From assembly GCF_004323735.1 (NCBI RefSeq), contig NZ_CP036455.1, forward strand, positions 4,521,101 through 4,585,100: a DNA stretch of 64,000 nucleotides, in the 5' to 3' direction. The notes beneath the pieces were generated by a model. It was not told the origin of the DNA and did not search any database. It worked only from the letters and a program-made list of their open reading frames with translations. The position numbers and the translations under genes are program-made. The stretch comes from Streptomonospora litoralis (GTDB taxonomy: Bacteria > Actinomycetota > Actinomycetes > Streptosporangiales > Streptosporangiaceae). This document shows, in pieces, positions 8,168 to 17,063 of the stretch (positions within the stretch are counted from its first letter, which is position 1; every line of letters starts with the position of its first letter).

Positions 8168-9324
8168 TTACGGGGCGGCAGGGACGCGTGACGCACGCCC
8201 CGCATTCCACGCAGCCTCGCCGCGTACGGCGATGGTGCGGGAAGCGTTGCGGTCGGCGTGGGCAACGACCCCGCACGACCGGCACACGAACCGGGCCCGA
8301 TCGAGGCGGTTCCTCGTGTCGATGTGATGGCATTCGGCGCATTCCCGGCTGGTGTAGGCCGGATCCACCTGCACCAGCGGGACCCCGGCCCGCTTGGCCT
8401 TGTAGGTGATGAAGGCGGCGAGCTGGGCGAAGGCCCAGGAATGGATCGCGACCCGTTGGGGCCTGCAAAGCCGTACCCTCTGCCGGATGCCCGTCAGGTC
8501 TTCCAGGGCGATACCGGATGAGGTGCGTTCAGCCTCGGTCACGATCTGCTTGGCGATGGTGTGGTTGGTGTTCGCAACGTGGCGCGCTTCCCTGCGCCGC
8601 CGCGTCTTCAGCCGGCGTTTCGCCGATGTCGTCTTCTTGGCCTGGAGTTTGGCCCGCAGGGCGGCCTGGCGCTTGCGGTGGCGGTTCAAGCCCCGCCCGG
8701 CCGCCCGGTAACCGTGGAGGTGGTCGCGATGTTGGCGATGCCCAGATCCACACCGATGAACCCGTCCGGTTCATACTGTTCGGCTTCGGGCACCTCGCAG
8801 GTGGCCATCAGGTAGAACACGCCGCCGCGTTCGACCAGGTCGGATTCGCCTTGGCTGTGCTCTACCAGCATTTCGAGCGCCTCGGGGGAGCAGGCGAAGC
8901 GCACGTTCTTCAGCCGGCCCGCGGTGGTCCAGATACTGACGGTCCGCTGGTCGTACTGCCAGGACAGGCACCGGTCGTCGAAGGGGTGGGCGGCCTCGGG
9001 CCGGAAGGCGACCGGCGCGGACTCGGCCTTATGGCGGCGCTTGCTGCCGGGTTTGCCGAGGTGGCCGGCCCGGATGTCGGCCGCCAGCGTGGTGTAGGCG
9101 TCGCGGACCTTCTTGATGGTGTGCTGGGCCGCCTGGGCCCCCAGTCCTTGAGCGCGCAGGTCGGCGTAGGTGTGCTTGCGCAGCTCGTACTCGCGCGGCA
9201 CACCGTGCTCGAAGGCCACCGCCGAGACCCGGTTGGCGGCCTCGTTGAGGGTGCGCAGGGTCGCTGACAGCGCGGACGCCTGTGCGGCATCGGGCACGAG
9301 TTTGACCTGCACGACGAGCTTCAC
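8168..9324 (-). pseudogene. tnpB: tnpB (RuvC-like RNA-guided nuclease family), frameshifted
   Basis: Two open frames together make one TnpB of about 385 residues. The first (9324 to 8686, 212 aa) has the N-terminal domain and the RuvC-I aspartate (Asp193 in GVDLGIAN). The second (to 8168) has the arginine-rich helix NRHRKRQAALRAKLQ, the RuvC-II glutamate in GIALEDLTGIRQRV, the zinc finger CAEC...CRSC and the RuvC-III aspartate in HADRNASRTIA. The two frames are offset by one base. The out-of-frame reading YRAAGRGLNRHRK just before the second frame fits the family, so the shift lies near 8711-8718. All catalytic residues are present, so the break is recent, a sequencing error, or a programmed shift. 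Confidence 0.85.
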
Positions 9325-9560
9325 AGCGGTGATCCTACGATCACCGCCGCCCCGGCGGGGGCCGAACGCCGATATCCGCAGGCGTGCACGTATTCGGGGC
9401 GGGGCCGTGATGAGAAGCGATTCCTCCCGGCTCTGCAGAGCCGGGGCTCCTCGCTAAAATCGGCTGAAGTATTTTGATTCAGTCGAAGTGAGTTCCCTTC
9501 TCCACCAATTCACGGCCCACGTGGCGCGAGAACCGCCTTTAGTGCCAATCGGAGGACTCT

Positions 9561-10046
9561 GTGACCGACCACGACGATTCGGCGCCGGCCGCTCGGAAGA
9601 ACGCCCCTCTCGATGTGACGGCCAAGCGCATCATCGAGCAGCTGCAGCAGGACGGACGGCGCTCCTACGCCGCCATCGGCAAGGCCGTGGGCTTGTCCGA
9701 GGCGGCCGTGCGCCAGCGTGTCCAGCGCCTGCTGGAGACGGGGGTCGTCCAGGTCGTGGGAGTGACCGACCCGGTGATGCTCGGCTTCAGCCGCCAGGCC
9801 ATGATCGGGGTCCGCGCCGACGGCGACCTGACCGCCGTGGCCGACGAGATCGGCGAACTGGCGGGGGTCGACTATGTGGTGGTGACGGCCGGGTCCTTCG
9901 ACATCCTGGTGGAGATCGTGGCGGCCGACGACGACCGACTGCTGGAGCTGCTCAGCGCCATCCGCGCGGTGCCCGCCGTCACCGGCACGGAGACCTTCCT
10001 GTACCTGAAGCCGCGCAAGCAGAGCCGCGCCTGGGGCACCCGCTGA
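9561..10046 (+). CDS. Lrp/AsnC-family transcriptional regulator
   Basis: A 161-residue regulator from a GTG at 9561 with GGAGG at 9551. Residues 17-65 form the AsnC-type helix-turn-helix (TAKRIIEQLQQDGRRSYAAI, then GLSEAAVRQRVQRLLE), and residues 75-150 the RAM domain that binds amino acids and drives octamer formation. The family senses amino acids and controls their metabolism. It lies beyond the IS element from pucR and the aminotransferase; as all three fit one amino-acid-catabolic locus, the insertion probably split a functional group (inference). Confidence 0.9.
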   Translation: MTDHDDSAPAARKNAPLDVTAKRIIEQLQQDGRRSYAAIGKAVGLSEAAVRQRVQRLLETGVVQVVGVTDPVMLGFSRQAMIGVRADGDLTAVADEIGELAGVDYVVVTAGSFDILVEIVAADDDRLLELLSAIRAVPAVTGTETFLYLKPRKQSRAWGTR

Positions 10047-10079
10047 CCTTGCGCGCCCACTCCCCTACTTAAGCAGGGC

Positions 10080-10577
10080 CTAGAGCAGCGCCATCGCCAC
10101 GCCGGGAGCGTAGACGAGGACCGCGAAGCGGACGGTGCGCGTCAGGAAGGTCACCACGGCGAAGCTCACCAGCGGCATGCGCAGCGTACCGGCGAGCACG
10201 GCGACGACCATGAACGGCGGGATGCTGGTGAGCGAGCTGACCGCGACCAGTCCCGTGGTCCACAGCGGGCGCCCTTCGACCTTGGCGCGCCAGCGCTCCA
10301 TCCGCTCGGCCCACCGCGACGGTGTCTCGGCGCGGCGCTTGAGCCAGGGGATGTTCAGCGCGCCGCGGCCCACGTAGTAGTAGGGCAGTTTGGCAAGTGT
10401 CTGGCCGAGTCCGGCCGCCACCGCCATGCCGAACAGCACTCCGCCGCCCAGCGCCCCCATGCCGACCAGGTACAGCTCGACGTTCAGCACCGGGAAGAGA
10501 GCGGACGCGGCGCCGAAGAGGAAGGCCGGCCCGATCCGGGTCAGGAACTCGGTCACAGCGTCAGCTCCGGTTGTCAC
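10080..10577 (-). CDS. Small VTT/DedA-like membrane protein
   Basis: A 165-residue hydrophobic protein from a GTG at 10577. It has about four or five membrane segments with a VTT/SNARE-associated-like pattern: an N-terminal FLFGAASALFPVLNVELYLVG re-entrant-type segment, a central GLGQTLAKLPYYYVGR, a basic amphipathic stretch (LKRRAETPSRWAERMERWRAK) and a C-terminal pair around SIPPFMVVAVLAGTLRMP. DedA-superfamily proteins are linked to lipid scrambling and envelope homeostasis, but this small type has no defined role. It follows rlmN by 27 bases on the same strand and is probably co-transcribed. Confidence 0.7.
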   Translation of the reverse strand: MTTGADAVTEFLTRIGPAFLFGAASALFPVLNVELYLVGMGALGGGVLFGMAVAAGLGQTLAKLPYYYVGRGALNIPWLKRRAETPSRWAERMERWRAKVEGRPLWTTGLVAVSSLTSIPPFMVVAVLAGTLRMPLVSFAVVTFLTRTVRFAVLVYAPGVAMALL

Positions 10578-10604
10578 GGGCCGGGCGGCGGGTCCGGGCG
10601 CAGG

Positions 10605-11702
10605 CTACTTCTCCGCGGCGGCCAGCTGTCCGCAGGCCCCGTCGATCTCCTGGCCGCGGGTGTCGCGGATGGTGACCGGGACTCCGTGCGATTCGAGCCG
10701 GCGTACGAACTCGCGCTCGTCCTCGGGCCGGGACGCGGTCCACTTCGACCCGGGAGTCGGGTTCAGCGGGATCAGGTTCACGTGCACCAGGTTGCCTTTG
10801 AGCAGGCGCCCCAGCAGGTCGGCCCGCCACGCCTGGTCGTTGATGTCGCGGATCAGGGCGTATTCGACCGAGACGCGGCGGCCGGTGCTGTCGGCATAGC
10901 GCCAGGCGGAGTCGAGTACCTCGTCGACCTTCCACCTGTTGTTCACCGGCACCAGCTCGTCGCGCAGCTCGTCGTCGGGGGCGTGCAGCGAGATGGCCAG
11001 CCGCACCTGCATGCGCTCGGCGATCAGCTTCTCGACGGCCGGCACCAGGCCCACCGTCGAGACGGTGACACCGCGCTGGGACATGCCCAGCCCGCCGGGC
11101 ACCGGGTCGGTCATCCGGCGCACCGAGTCCAGCACGCGCCGGTAGTTCGCCAGCGGCTCGCCCATGCCCATGAACACGACGTTGCTGATGCGGCCCGGGC
11201 CGCCGGCGACGTCGCCGCGAGCCAGATCGCGCGCGACGCCCACCACCTGGTCCACGATCTCACCGGTGGAGAGGTTGCGGGTGAGGCCGTTCTGGCCGGT
11301 GGCGCAGAAGGGGCAGTTCATCCCGCAGCCGGCCTGGGACGACACGCACAGCGTGATGCGGTCGGGGTAGCGCATCAGCACGGACTCGAACAGGACCCCG
11401 TCGAACGCCCGCCACAGCGTCTTGCGGGTCATTCCGTTGTCGCACGTGATGTGCCGCACGGGGGTGAGCAGCGTGGGCAGCAGCGCCTCGCCGAGCCGGT
11501 CCCGCACCTCGGCAGGCAAGTCGGTCATCGCGGAAGTGTCGGACTCCAGCCGACCGAAGTAGTGCTGGGCGAGCTGCTTGGCGCGGAAGGGCTTCTCGCC
11601 GAGTTCGGTGACGACGCCGCGGCGTTCGTCGGGACTGAGGTCGGCGAGGTGGCGGGGCGGCGCGGCCCTGCGCGGTGCGGCGAAAGTGAGCTCGGCAGGC
11701 AT
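10605..11702 (-). CDS. rlmN: 23S rRNA (adenine-2503-C2)-methyltransferase RlmN
   Basis: A 365-residue radical-SAM methyltransferase that modifies A2503 of 23S rRNA and A37 of some tRNAs. The iron-sulfur motif is CGMNCPFC (Cys126, Cys130, Cys133). The two extra catalytic cysteines are present: Cys119 in ITLCVSS and Cys357 in IDGACGQL, equivalent to Cys118 and Cys355 of the E. coli enzyme. The SAM-binding GMGEP lies at 179-183. ATG at 11702. It belongs to the cdsA-frr-pyrH neighbourhood typical of actinobacteria, although an ArsR-MFS insert and two other genes separate it from cdsA here. Confidence 0.96.
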   Translation of the reverse strand: MPAELTFAAPRRAAPPRHLADLSPDERRGVVTELGEKPFRAKQLAQHYFGRLESDTSAMTDLPAEVRDRLGEALLPTLLTPVRHITCDNGMTRKTLWRAFDGVLFESVLMRYPDRITLCVSSQAGCGMNCPFCATGQNGLTRNLSTGEIVDQVVGVARDLARGDVAGGPGRISNVVFMGMGEPLANYRRVLDSVRRMTDPVPGGLGMSQRGVTVSTVGLVPAVEKLIAERMQVRLAISLHAPDDELRDELVPVNNRWKVDEVLDSAWRYADSTGRRVSVEYALIRDINDQAWRADLLGRLLKGNLVHVNLIPLNPTPGSKWTASRPEDEREFVRRLESHGVPVTIRDTRGQEIDGACGQLAAAEK

Positions 11703-11952
11703 CGGTGTCCAAGGCGGATCGGAGGCTGGGCGGCGGCCGGAGACGCGACCGGCGATGCGCGGTACTTTAGGGGCCTAATCGACCATTGGCGACGGAAGCC
11801 GTAGTACCGCCGGTGCCGCCCGGTCGGGCACTACGGTTCATACTATGCGGCGCTCACGCGGGCGCCGTCCGGCGGAGTCCGGTCGCGTGCCCCTCGCGGA
11901 CCGGTGCGGCCGCCGACACAGGAGAACCGACGACATCCGACAAGGAGGGCAG

Positions 11953-13038
11953 GTGGCCGGAACGCGCGTCCTCCTCGACCAGTTCAGCCCTTATCGCAGC
12001 CGCCGCGTCATCGTCGAGCACGACTCCCGCACCACGGCCGCCTACCTGCTGGACGCGCGCGGCGCCATCCGCGTACCGGTGTGGCTGGCCAACCACGAGA
12101 TGGCCCCTGAGACCAGCGCCCCCGAGGGCCTGTACCGCGGCCAGGCGCCGCTGATGCCCGCCGCGCAGACCAAGCACCCGCAGGGGCGGGCGCCCTTCGA
12201 CGAGTCCGCGCTGCGCGCGGTGTGGTTCGAAGAGGGCGACGGCGTCGCGCTGCTCGACGACGACGGCCTGCTGGCGATCATCCCCGGCTGGGCCGAGGCC
12301 GACAGCGGGCTGCCGGGCTACGCCCGCGAGGCCATCGGGCGCACCCCTTACGCCTGGGCGCTGGACCCGGTGGCCGCGCAGCTGTGGCCGCGGGTCGTGC
12401 ACGCCGAGGCGTACTGGGACTGGCGGTCCGCGCCCAACGCCTGGCGCAGCGTACAGCGGACGGTCTTCAACCACCTCACCCGCACCGTCGGGCCCGCCGG
12501 GCACTACTGGGACGTCTCCGACGGCCACGCGCCGCTGATCCGGGTCTCCGAGCGGCCGCCCACCGAGGAGCGGCCCTACACCGTGCTGAGCACGGTGGGC
12601 ATGTGCGGGCAGCGGATGCCCACGCTGGACCGCTACATGGCCGACACCTCCGCCTACGCCCGCATCGAGTTGGCGCTGGCCACGACCACCCAGGCCCACG
12701 TCGCCGCACGCATCTTCCGCTGGATCGGGGCCTTCCCCTGGCGGGCGGTCACCTGGTTCGGCGCCGGGCACACCGTGAAGTGGCTGGACAACCGCGAGGA
12801 CACCGCGATGCGCGGCTCCAGCGCCGCGGTGCTGCTGGTGGCCGACCCCGCGCCGCTGGCCGGCCCCTCGGGCGAGCTGCCGCCGGACACCTCCGGGCTG
12901 ACCTTCCACGGCGACCCGGTCACCTGGCTGTGGATCGTCCCGATCACCCGGCCCGAGCACCTGTTCGCCAAGGAGCACGACTCCGCCACTCTCATCGGCA
13001 AGCTGGCGGCCGAAGGGCGCAGCTGGATCCTGGGCTGA
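11953..13038 (+). CDS. Suppressor-of-fused (SUFU) domain protein
   Basis: A 361-residue protein. I chose the GTG at 11953 because AAGGAGGG lies just upstream; the frame is open further 5' but that part is Arg-rich and unlike protein. The C-terminal half resembles the bacterial SUFU domain: VLSTVGMCGQRMP, RIELALATT, then a WFGAGHTVKW segment and a final WLWIVPITRPEHLFAKEH block. The N-terminal 150 residues have no clear match. Bacterial SUFU proteins often occur as immunity-like proteins in polymorphic toxin loci, but no toxin is adjacent. It is divergent from rlmN; function unknown. Confidence 0.72.
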   Translation: MAGTRVLLDQFSPYRSRRVIVEHDSRTTAAYLLDARGAIRVPVWLANHEMAPETSAPEGLYRGQAPLMPAAQTKHPQGRAPFDESALRAVWFEEGDGVALLDDDGLLAIIPGWAEADSGLPGYAREAIGRTPYAWALDPVAAQLWPRVVHAEAYWDWRSAPNAWRSVQRTVFNHLTRTVGPAGHYWDVSDGHAPLIRVSERPPTEERPYTVLSTVGMCGQRMPTLDRYMADTSAYARIELALATTTQAHVAARIFRWIGAFPWRAVTWFGAGHTVKWLDNREDTAMRGSSAAVLLVADPAPLAGPSGELPPDTSGLTFHGDPVTWLWIVPITRPEHLFAKEHDSATLIGKLAAEGRSWILG

Positions 13039-13082
13039 CGGGGGTGGCCGGTGCCGGGCACGAAGGCGCCGAAGGACGTGCC

Positions 13083-13349
13083 CTACGGCCAGCGCTGGGA
13101 GACGACCTCGTCGATCAGATCGGAGACGGCGTTGTAGGTGTGCGTCTGGTTGAACTCGGCCGCCCCCGCACCCAGGGCGAAGGGGGCGACGTCGGCGTCG
13201 CTCAGCGCCACCTCGTATCCGTGTGCGGTGGTGACGCGGTGGACGCGGCCCTCCGGCGTCTCCTCGGTGCTGTGGTAGTCGATGATCTTCAGCCCGGCCA
13301 GATCCATCAGGATCCGGCCCAAGGTGTCGCGCGGCGGCCAGGATTCCAT
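13083..13349 (-). CDS. Small conserved-looking hypothetical protein
   Basis: An 88-residue protein from the ATG at 13349, preceded by GAGGGGAG. It reads MESWPPRDTLGRILMDLAGL, then TTAHGYEVALSDADVAPFAL and a helical C-terminal end ESDL-like (VSDLIDEVVSQRW). Composition is normal for a soluble protein. No domain is recognised. It converges with the SUFU gene and is divergent from the arsR promoter, so it has its own promoter close to the arsR control region. Confidence 0.6.
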   Translation of the reverse strand: MESWPPRDTLGRILMDLAGLKIIDYHSTEETPEGRVHRVTTAHGYEVALSDADVAPFALGAGAAEFNQTHTYNAVSDLIDEVVSQRWP

Positions 13350-13449
13350 GAGCTCCCCTCGTGTCGTCCTGCCCCCAGACTGCCAGGGCAGCGGCGGCGG
13401 GGGCGGCCACTCGGCGCAATCAAGGGTCACGACGGACCCCGCTTAGCGC

Positions 13450-13489
13450 CAAAGAACTCTTTGACGGGTCCCAAGGAACCTCCTAAAGT
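13450..13489 (+). promoter_or_regulatory. arsR promoter with overlapping operator palindrome
   Basis: TTGACG (13461-13466) and TAAAGT (13484-13489) are separated by 17 bases, a near-ideal sigma-70-type promoter. The expected start site (13496-13498) falls on or just before the GTG of the ArsR gene, so the transcript should be leaderless. The palindrome CAAAGA-AC-TCTTTG (13450-13463) overlaps the upstream edge of the -35 box, where a repressor could block RNA polymerase. ArsR-family proteins commonly autoregulate through such sites. Confidence 0.75.
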
Positions 13490-13497
13490 CGTCGCTC

Positions 13498-14076
13498 GTG
13501 CAATCCGACTCCGAAGAAGGCGACCTCGCCGGCCTGCGACTGCTCGCCCATCCCCTACGGCTGCGGCTGCTGTCGCTGCTGACGGCCCAGGCGATGAGCG
13601 CTGCCGAGGCCGCCCGCGAACTGGGCGAGACCCAGGCCAACGTCAGCTACCACCTGCGGCGGCTGCACAAGGGCGGCCTGCTTGAGGTCGCCGAGGAGGT
13701 GGCGGTTTCCGGCGGGCGGGCGCGGCGCTACCGCCATGTCCCCGATAGCGGACCGGTCGCCCTCGGCGCGGGGCCGAGAGCCGACGGAGCGGACCACAGA
13801 CAGGTGGCCGCTGCCCTGGCCGCGGAGCTCCAACGCCGCGCGGCGCACGGGCGAACCGGCGAGCCCGTGCACCTGACAGACGCCGAACTGTGGATGGCGC
13901 CCGAGGAATGGCGCCGGCTGCGCGACGACTTCTCCGCACTCGGCGCGCGCCTGCACGAGGCGGCCCGCCCTGCCCACACCCCCGGCACCATCCCGACCAG
14001 CACCACCGTGGTCATGTTCGCGCTGGCCGAGGAGAACGACCCCGGCGCCGACGCCCCGGAGGGCGAGGTCCGATGA
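13498..14076 (+). CDS. ArsR-family helix-turn-helix regulator
   Basis: A 192-residue regulator from a GTG at 13498 with no ribosome-binding site. A winged helix-turn-helix fills residues 10-75 (LRLLAHPLRLRLLSLLTAQ, then ARELGETQANVSYHLRRLHK). The C-terminal half has no clear metal-binding cysteines, so it is more like the drug- or stress-type members than a classic arsenic sensor. It overlaps the MFS gene by ATGA and so is co-expressed with it. The likely role is repression of this pair through the palindrome upstream. Confidence 0.88.
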   Translation: MQSDSEEGDLAGLRLLAHPLRLRLLSLLTAQAMSAAEAARELGETQANVSYHLRRLHKGGLLEVAEEVAVSGGRARRYRHVPDSGPVALGAGPRADGADHRQVAAALAAELQRRAAHGRTGEPVHLTDAELWMAPEEWRRLRDDFSALGARLHEAARPAHTPGTIPTSTTVVMFALAEENDPGADAPEGEVR

Positions 14077-15341
14077 CGGCTCCGCCCGACGAACCACCCG
14101 GAGCCGCGGAGGCGGGGACTCTCACCGGTCCGGCCGACCACGGCGTCCGCGCGCCGCTGCGTTACCGCGACTTCCGCGGGCTCGCCGCCGGACGGTCGCT
14201 GATGTACTTCGGCAATGCGCTGGTCACCGTCGCGCTGGCGTTCGCGGTGCTCGACCTGCCCGGTGGCTCGCCGGTGGACCTGGGGATCGTGCTGGGCGCC
14301 CGGTCGATGGCGCTGGTCGTCTTCGCACTACTCGGCGGCGTCCTGGCCGACCGGCTGCCGCGCTCGGTCATCCTGCAGGGGGCCTGCGGGCTCGCCGCCG
14401 CCTCCCAGGCGGCCATCGCCGCGAGCGTACTGACCGGCGTCGCGTCGGTGCCGCTGCTGGCCGCGCTGAGCGTGGTCAACGGCACGGTCGCGGCCGTGGG
14501 ACTGCCCGCCGCCGTCTCCCTGACGCCGCAGACGGTGCCCCCGCACCTGCTGCGCCAGGCCAACGCCGTGGCGCGGATGGGGCTGATGCTCGGCCTGGCG
14601 GCGGGGATGTCGGCAGGCGGCGGTGCGGTCGGGCTCGTGGGACCTGGGTGGGCGCTGGCGTTCACCGCCGCCGTCTTCGCCGCAGCGGGCGCCGCGTTCC
14701 ACTTCGTCCGCGTCGCACCACCGTCCGCGGGCGAGCGCGGCCACCCGCTGCGCGAACTGGCCGAGGGGTGGACCGAGTTCACCGCGCGCCCCTGGGTGTG
14801 GGTCGTGGTGCTCCAGTTCATGGTGGTCAACGCGGTCTGGTCGGGCGGGGTGAAGGTGCTCGGCCCCGCGGTCGCCGACGCCACGATCGGACGCGGCCTG
14901 TGGGGCGTCGTCCTCAGCGCGGAGACCGTCGGCGCCGTGGTCGGCGGGCTGCTGGCGGCGCGGTGGCAGCCGCGGCGCGCCCTGCTGTTCGGGGTGTCGC
15001 TGACCGCGCTGGACGCGCTGCCGCTGCTCACGCTCGGATACGCGCCGTCGGTGCCGTTCCTGCTGCCCGCGATGTTCCTCACCGGGGTGGCACTGGAGCA
15101 GTTCGGCGTCGCCTGGGAGGTGTCGGTGCAGCAGAACATCCCGCCGGACAAACTGGCGCGGGTCTACTCCTACGACGCGCTGGGCTCCTTCGTGGCGCTC
15201 CCGATCGGCGAGACCCTGGCGGGGCCCTTGGCAGCACTGGTGGGCACCCGGACCACGCTCACGGGCGGCGCCGTGCTCATCGGACTGGCCTGCCTGGCGA
15301 CCCTTAGCGTTCGCGGGGTGCGCACACTGACCGCGAGATGA
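14073..15341 (+). CDS. MFS transporter (drug/siderophore exporter type)
   Basis: A 422-residue inner-membrane protein of about 12 helices. The ATG at 14073 overlaps the regulator stop. The loop between helices 2 and 3 has GGVLADRLPRSV, the MFS motif A variant of EntS/MdfA-like exporters. The cytoplasmic N-terminus (about 30 residues) ends in PLRYRDFRGLAAGRSLMYFG, a common opening of actinobacterial EntS-like efflux pumps. An ArsR regulator fused by overlap supports inducible efflux; the substrate is unknown. It converges with cdsA over a short GC-rich spacer. Confidence 0.88.
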   Translation: MTAPPDEPPGAAEAGTLTGPADHGVRAPLRYRDFRGLAAGRSLMYFGNALVTVALAFAVLDLPGGSPVDLGIVLGARSMALVVFALLGGVLADRLPRSVILQGACGLAAASQAAIAASVLTGVASVPLLAALSVVNGTVAAVGLPAAVSLTPQTVPPHLLRQANAVARMGLMLGLAAGMSAGGGAVGLVGPGWALAFTAAVFAAAGAAFHFVRVAPPSAGERGHPLRELAEGWTEFTARPWVWVVVLQFMVVNAVWSGGVKVLGPAVADATIGRGLWGVVLSAETVGAVVGGLLAARWQPRRALLFGVSLTALDALPLLTLGYAPSVPFLLPAMFLTGVALEQFGVAWEVSVQQNIPPDKLARVYSYDALGSFVALPIGETLAGPLAALVGTRTTLTGGAVLIGLACLATLSVRGVRTLTAR

Positions 15342-15377
15342 GACCGGACCGCCGAGGCGGGCCGGGCGGCGCCGCGG

Positions 15378-16442
15378 TCAGGGCACCAGCAGAGTCAGCA
15401 CCACCCAGGCGACCGGCCCGGCGATCAGCAGCGAGTCCACGCGGTCCAGCAGGCCGCCGTGGCCGGGCATGAACCGGCCCATGTCCTTGATGCCCAGATC
15501 CCGCTTGACCAGCGACTCGATCAGGTCGCCGACGGTGGCGGCCAGCACCACCGCCACGCCCAGCACCGCACCCGCCCACACGGGGCCGTCCAGCATCAGC
15601 GACACCGTGAGCGCGCCCGCCAGCATGCAGGCCAGCACCGATCCCCCGAAGCCCTCCCAGGTCTTGTTCGGGCTGATAACCGGGGCCATCTTGTGCCGGC
15701 CCATCAGGATGCCGGCGAAGTAGCCGCCGATGTCGCTGCTGATGGTCACCACGATGAACGCGATCAGCCGCTCCTGGCCGTCGCCCGGAGACGCGATCAG
15801 CAGCAGCCAGGTGCCCAGCAGGAACGGGACGTAGATCAGTGTGAACAGGTTGCCGCCGGCGTCGCGCACGTAGCCTTCGGCGCCGTCGCGCAACCGCCAC
15901 GACAGCGCGGCGATGGCCGTCAGCGCGGTGGCGCCCGCCAGCCACTGGGCTCCGCCGAAATAGGCGCAGACCTGCATCGCGACGCCGCCCACGGCCAGCG
16001 GCCACAGCGCGAGCCGCCCGCCGCGCACGGCCAGGCCGCGGTTCAGCTCGCGCAGGCAGATCAGTGTCGCAGCCGAGGTGATGGCCACGAACCCGGCCGA
16101 GAAGGGATAGATGGACAGCAGGACGAGCGCGCCGAGCGCAACGCCGCTGGCGATGGCCACCGGCAGGTTGCGTCCGGTACGCACGGGCTCGCCGTCGGGC
16201 TTGTGCAGCACGAAGCGCTGCCGCGCGCTCTCGTCGGTGTCGCCGCCGTCCGCATCCCCGCTTTGCGAGGCGCCGTCGGGCGGCGGCACCGGCCCGTCGG
16301 GCCACGCGCCGCCGCGGGGTCGGCGCCCCGCGGCGCCGGCGTCCTCGCCAGGCCCGGCGTCTTCCGTGTCGGGCCCCAAGGACGGCGGGTCGAACCTGCC
16401 GCGACCGTCGTCCTGCTCGGATCCGGGCTCAATGAACGTCAC
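15378..16442 (-). CDS. cdsA: Phosphatidate cytidylyltransferase
   Basis: A 354-residue integral membrane enzyme that makes CDP-diacylglycerol from CTP and phosphatidic acid. The CdsA signature is intact at the C-terminus (ISPNKTWEGFGGSVLA and KDMGRFMPGHGGLLDRVDSL). About eight helices follow a soluble, acidic and Pro/Gly-rich N-terminal extension of about 85 residues that is longer than in most bacteria. GTG at 16442, six bases downstream of the frr stop, so they are one operon (rpsB-tsf-pyrH-frr-cdsA order). Confidence 0.95.
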   Translation of the reverse strand: MTFIEPGSEQDDGRGRFDPPSLGPDTEDAGPGEDAGAAGRRPRGGAWPDGPVPPPDGASQSGDADGGDTDESARQRFVLHKPDGEPVRTGRNLPVAIASGVALGALVLLSIYPFSAGFVAITSAATLICLRELNRGLAVRGGRLALWPLAVGGVAMQVCAYFGGAQWLAGATALTAIAALSWRLRDGAEGYVRDAGGNLFTLIYVPFLLGTWLLLIASPGDGQERLIAFIVVTISSDIGGYFAGILMGRHKMAPVISPNKTWEGFGGSVLACMLAGALTVSLMLDGPVWAGAVLGVAVVLAATVGDLIESLVKRDLGIKDMGRFMPGHGGLLDRVDSLLIAGPVAWVVLTLLVP

Positions 16443-16447
16443 GGGCG

Positions 16448-17005
16448 CTAGACCTCGAGCAGCTCGGATTCCTTGTGCTTGAGCAGCTCGTCGATCTCCG
16501 CGACGTACTTGTGCGTGATCTCCTCCAGCTCCTCCTGCGCACGGTGGCCCTCGTCCTCGCCGATCTCGCCGGCCTTGACGGCCTTGTCGAACGAGTCCTT
16601 GGCGTGGCGCCGGATGTTGCGGATGGACACCCGGCCGTCCTCGGCCTTGCTCCGCACCACCTTGATGTACTCCCTGCGGCGCTCCTCGGTCAGATCCGGG
16701 AAGGCCACCCGGATGACGTTGCCGTCGTTGGCGGGGTTCACGCCCAGGTCGCTGTCCCGGATGGCCTTCTCGATCGCCTGCATCGACGACTTGTCGAACG
16801 GAGACACGACGACCATGCGCGGTTCGGGAACCGAGAACGACGCGAGTTGGTTGATCGGGGTCTGGGTGCCGTAGTACTCGGCCGTGATCTTGTTGAACGT
16901 CGCCGGACCGGGTCGGCCCGTGCGGATCGCGGCGAAGTCCTCCTTGGCGACCACGACCGCCTTCTCCATCTTCTCCTCGGCTTCGAGGAGGGTCTCTTCG
17001 GTCAT
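16448..17005 (-). CDS. frr: Ribosome recycling factor
   Basis: A 185-residue protein, exactly the family length. It begins [20 protein letters not shown] and has [17 protein letters not shown], the standard RRF N-terminal helix and turn, and ends with a helix around [17 protein letters not shown]. With EF-G it splits the post-termination ribosome. It sits between pyrH and cdsA in the conserved operon. Confidence 0.98.
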   Translation of the reverse strand: MTEETLLEAEEKMEKAVVVAKEDFAAIRTGRPGPATFNKITAEYYGTQTPINQLASFSVPEPRMVVVSPFDKSSMQAIEKAIRDSDLGVNPANDGNVIRVAFPDLTEERRREYIKVVRSKAEDGRVSIRNIRRHAKDSFDKAVKAGEIGEDEGHRAQEELEEITHKYVAEIDELLKHKESELLEV

Positions 17006-17063
17006 TGGGGCTCCCGTGTGTCGCTTCAGTCCATCTGTCGGGCTGTCGGAGGCCGGCGCCGTG

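Larger units (their letters stand above)
8082..9460 (-). mobile_element. TnpB-only IS605/IS1341-type insertion
   Basis: The segment contains a single tnpB-like gene on the minus strand and no tnpA. It is bounded by imperfect hairpin sequences typical of IS200/IS605 ends. At the tnpB 3' side there is a 9-bp stem CCCGGCCCT/AGGGCCGGG at 8082-8110. At the tnpB 5' side there is a perfect 20-base palindrome CCCGGCTCTGCAGAGCCGGG at 9426-9445. No target duplication is expected for this class and none is seen. The element sits between pucR and an lrp gene that probably belong to one ancestral locus. The exact ends are uncertain by about 20 bases. Confidence 0.75.
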
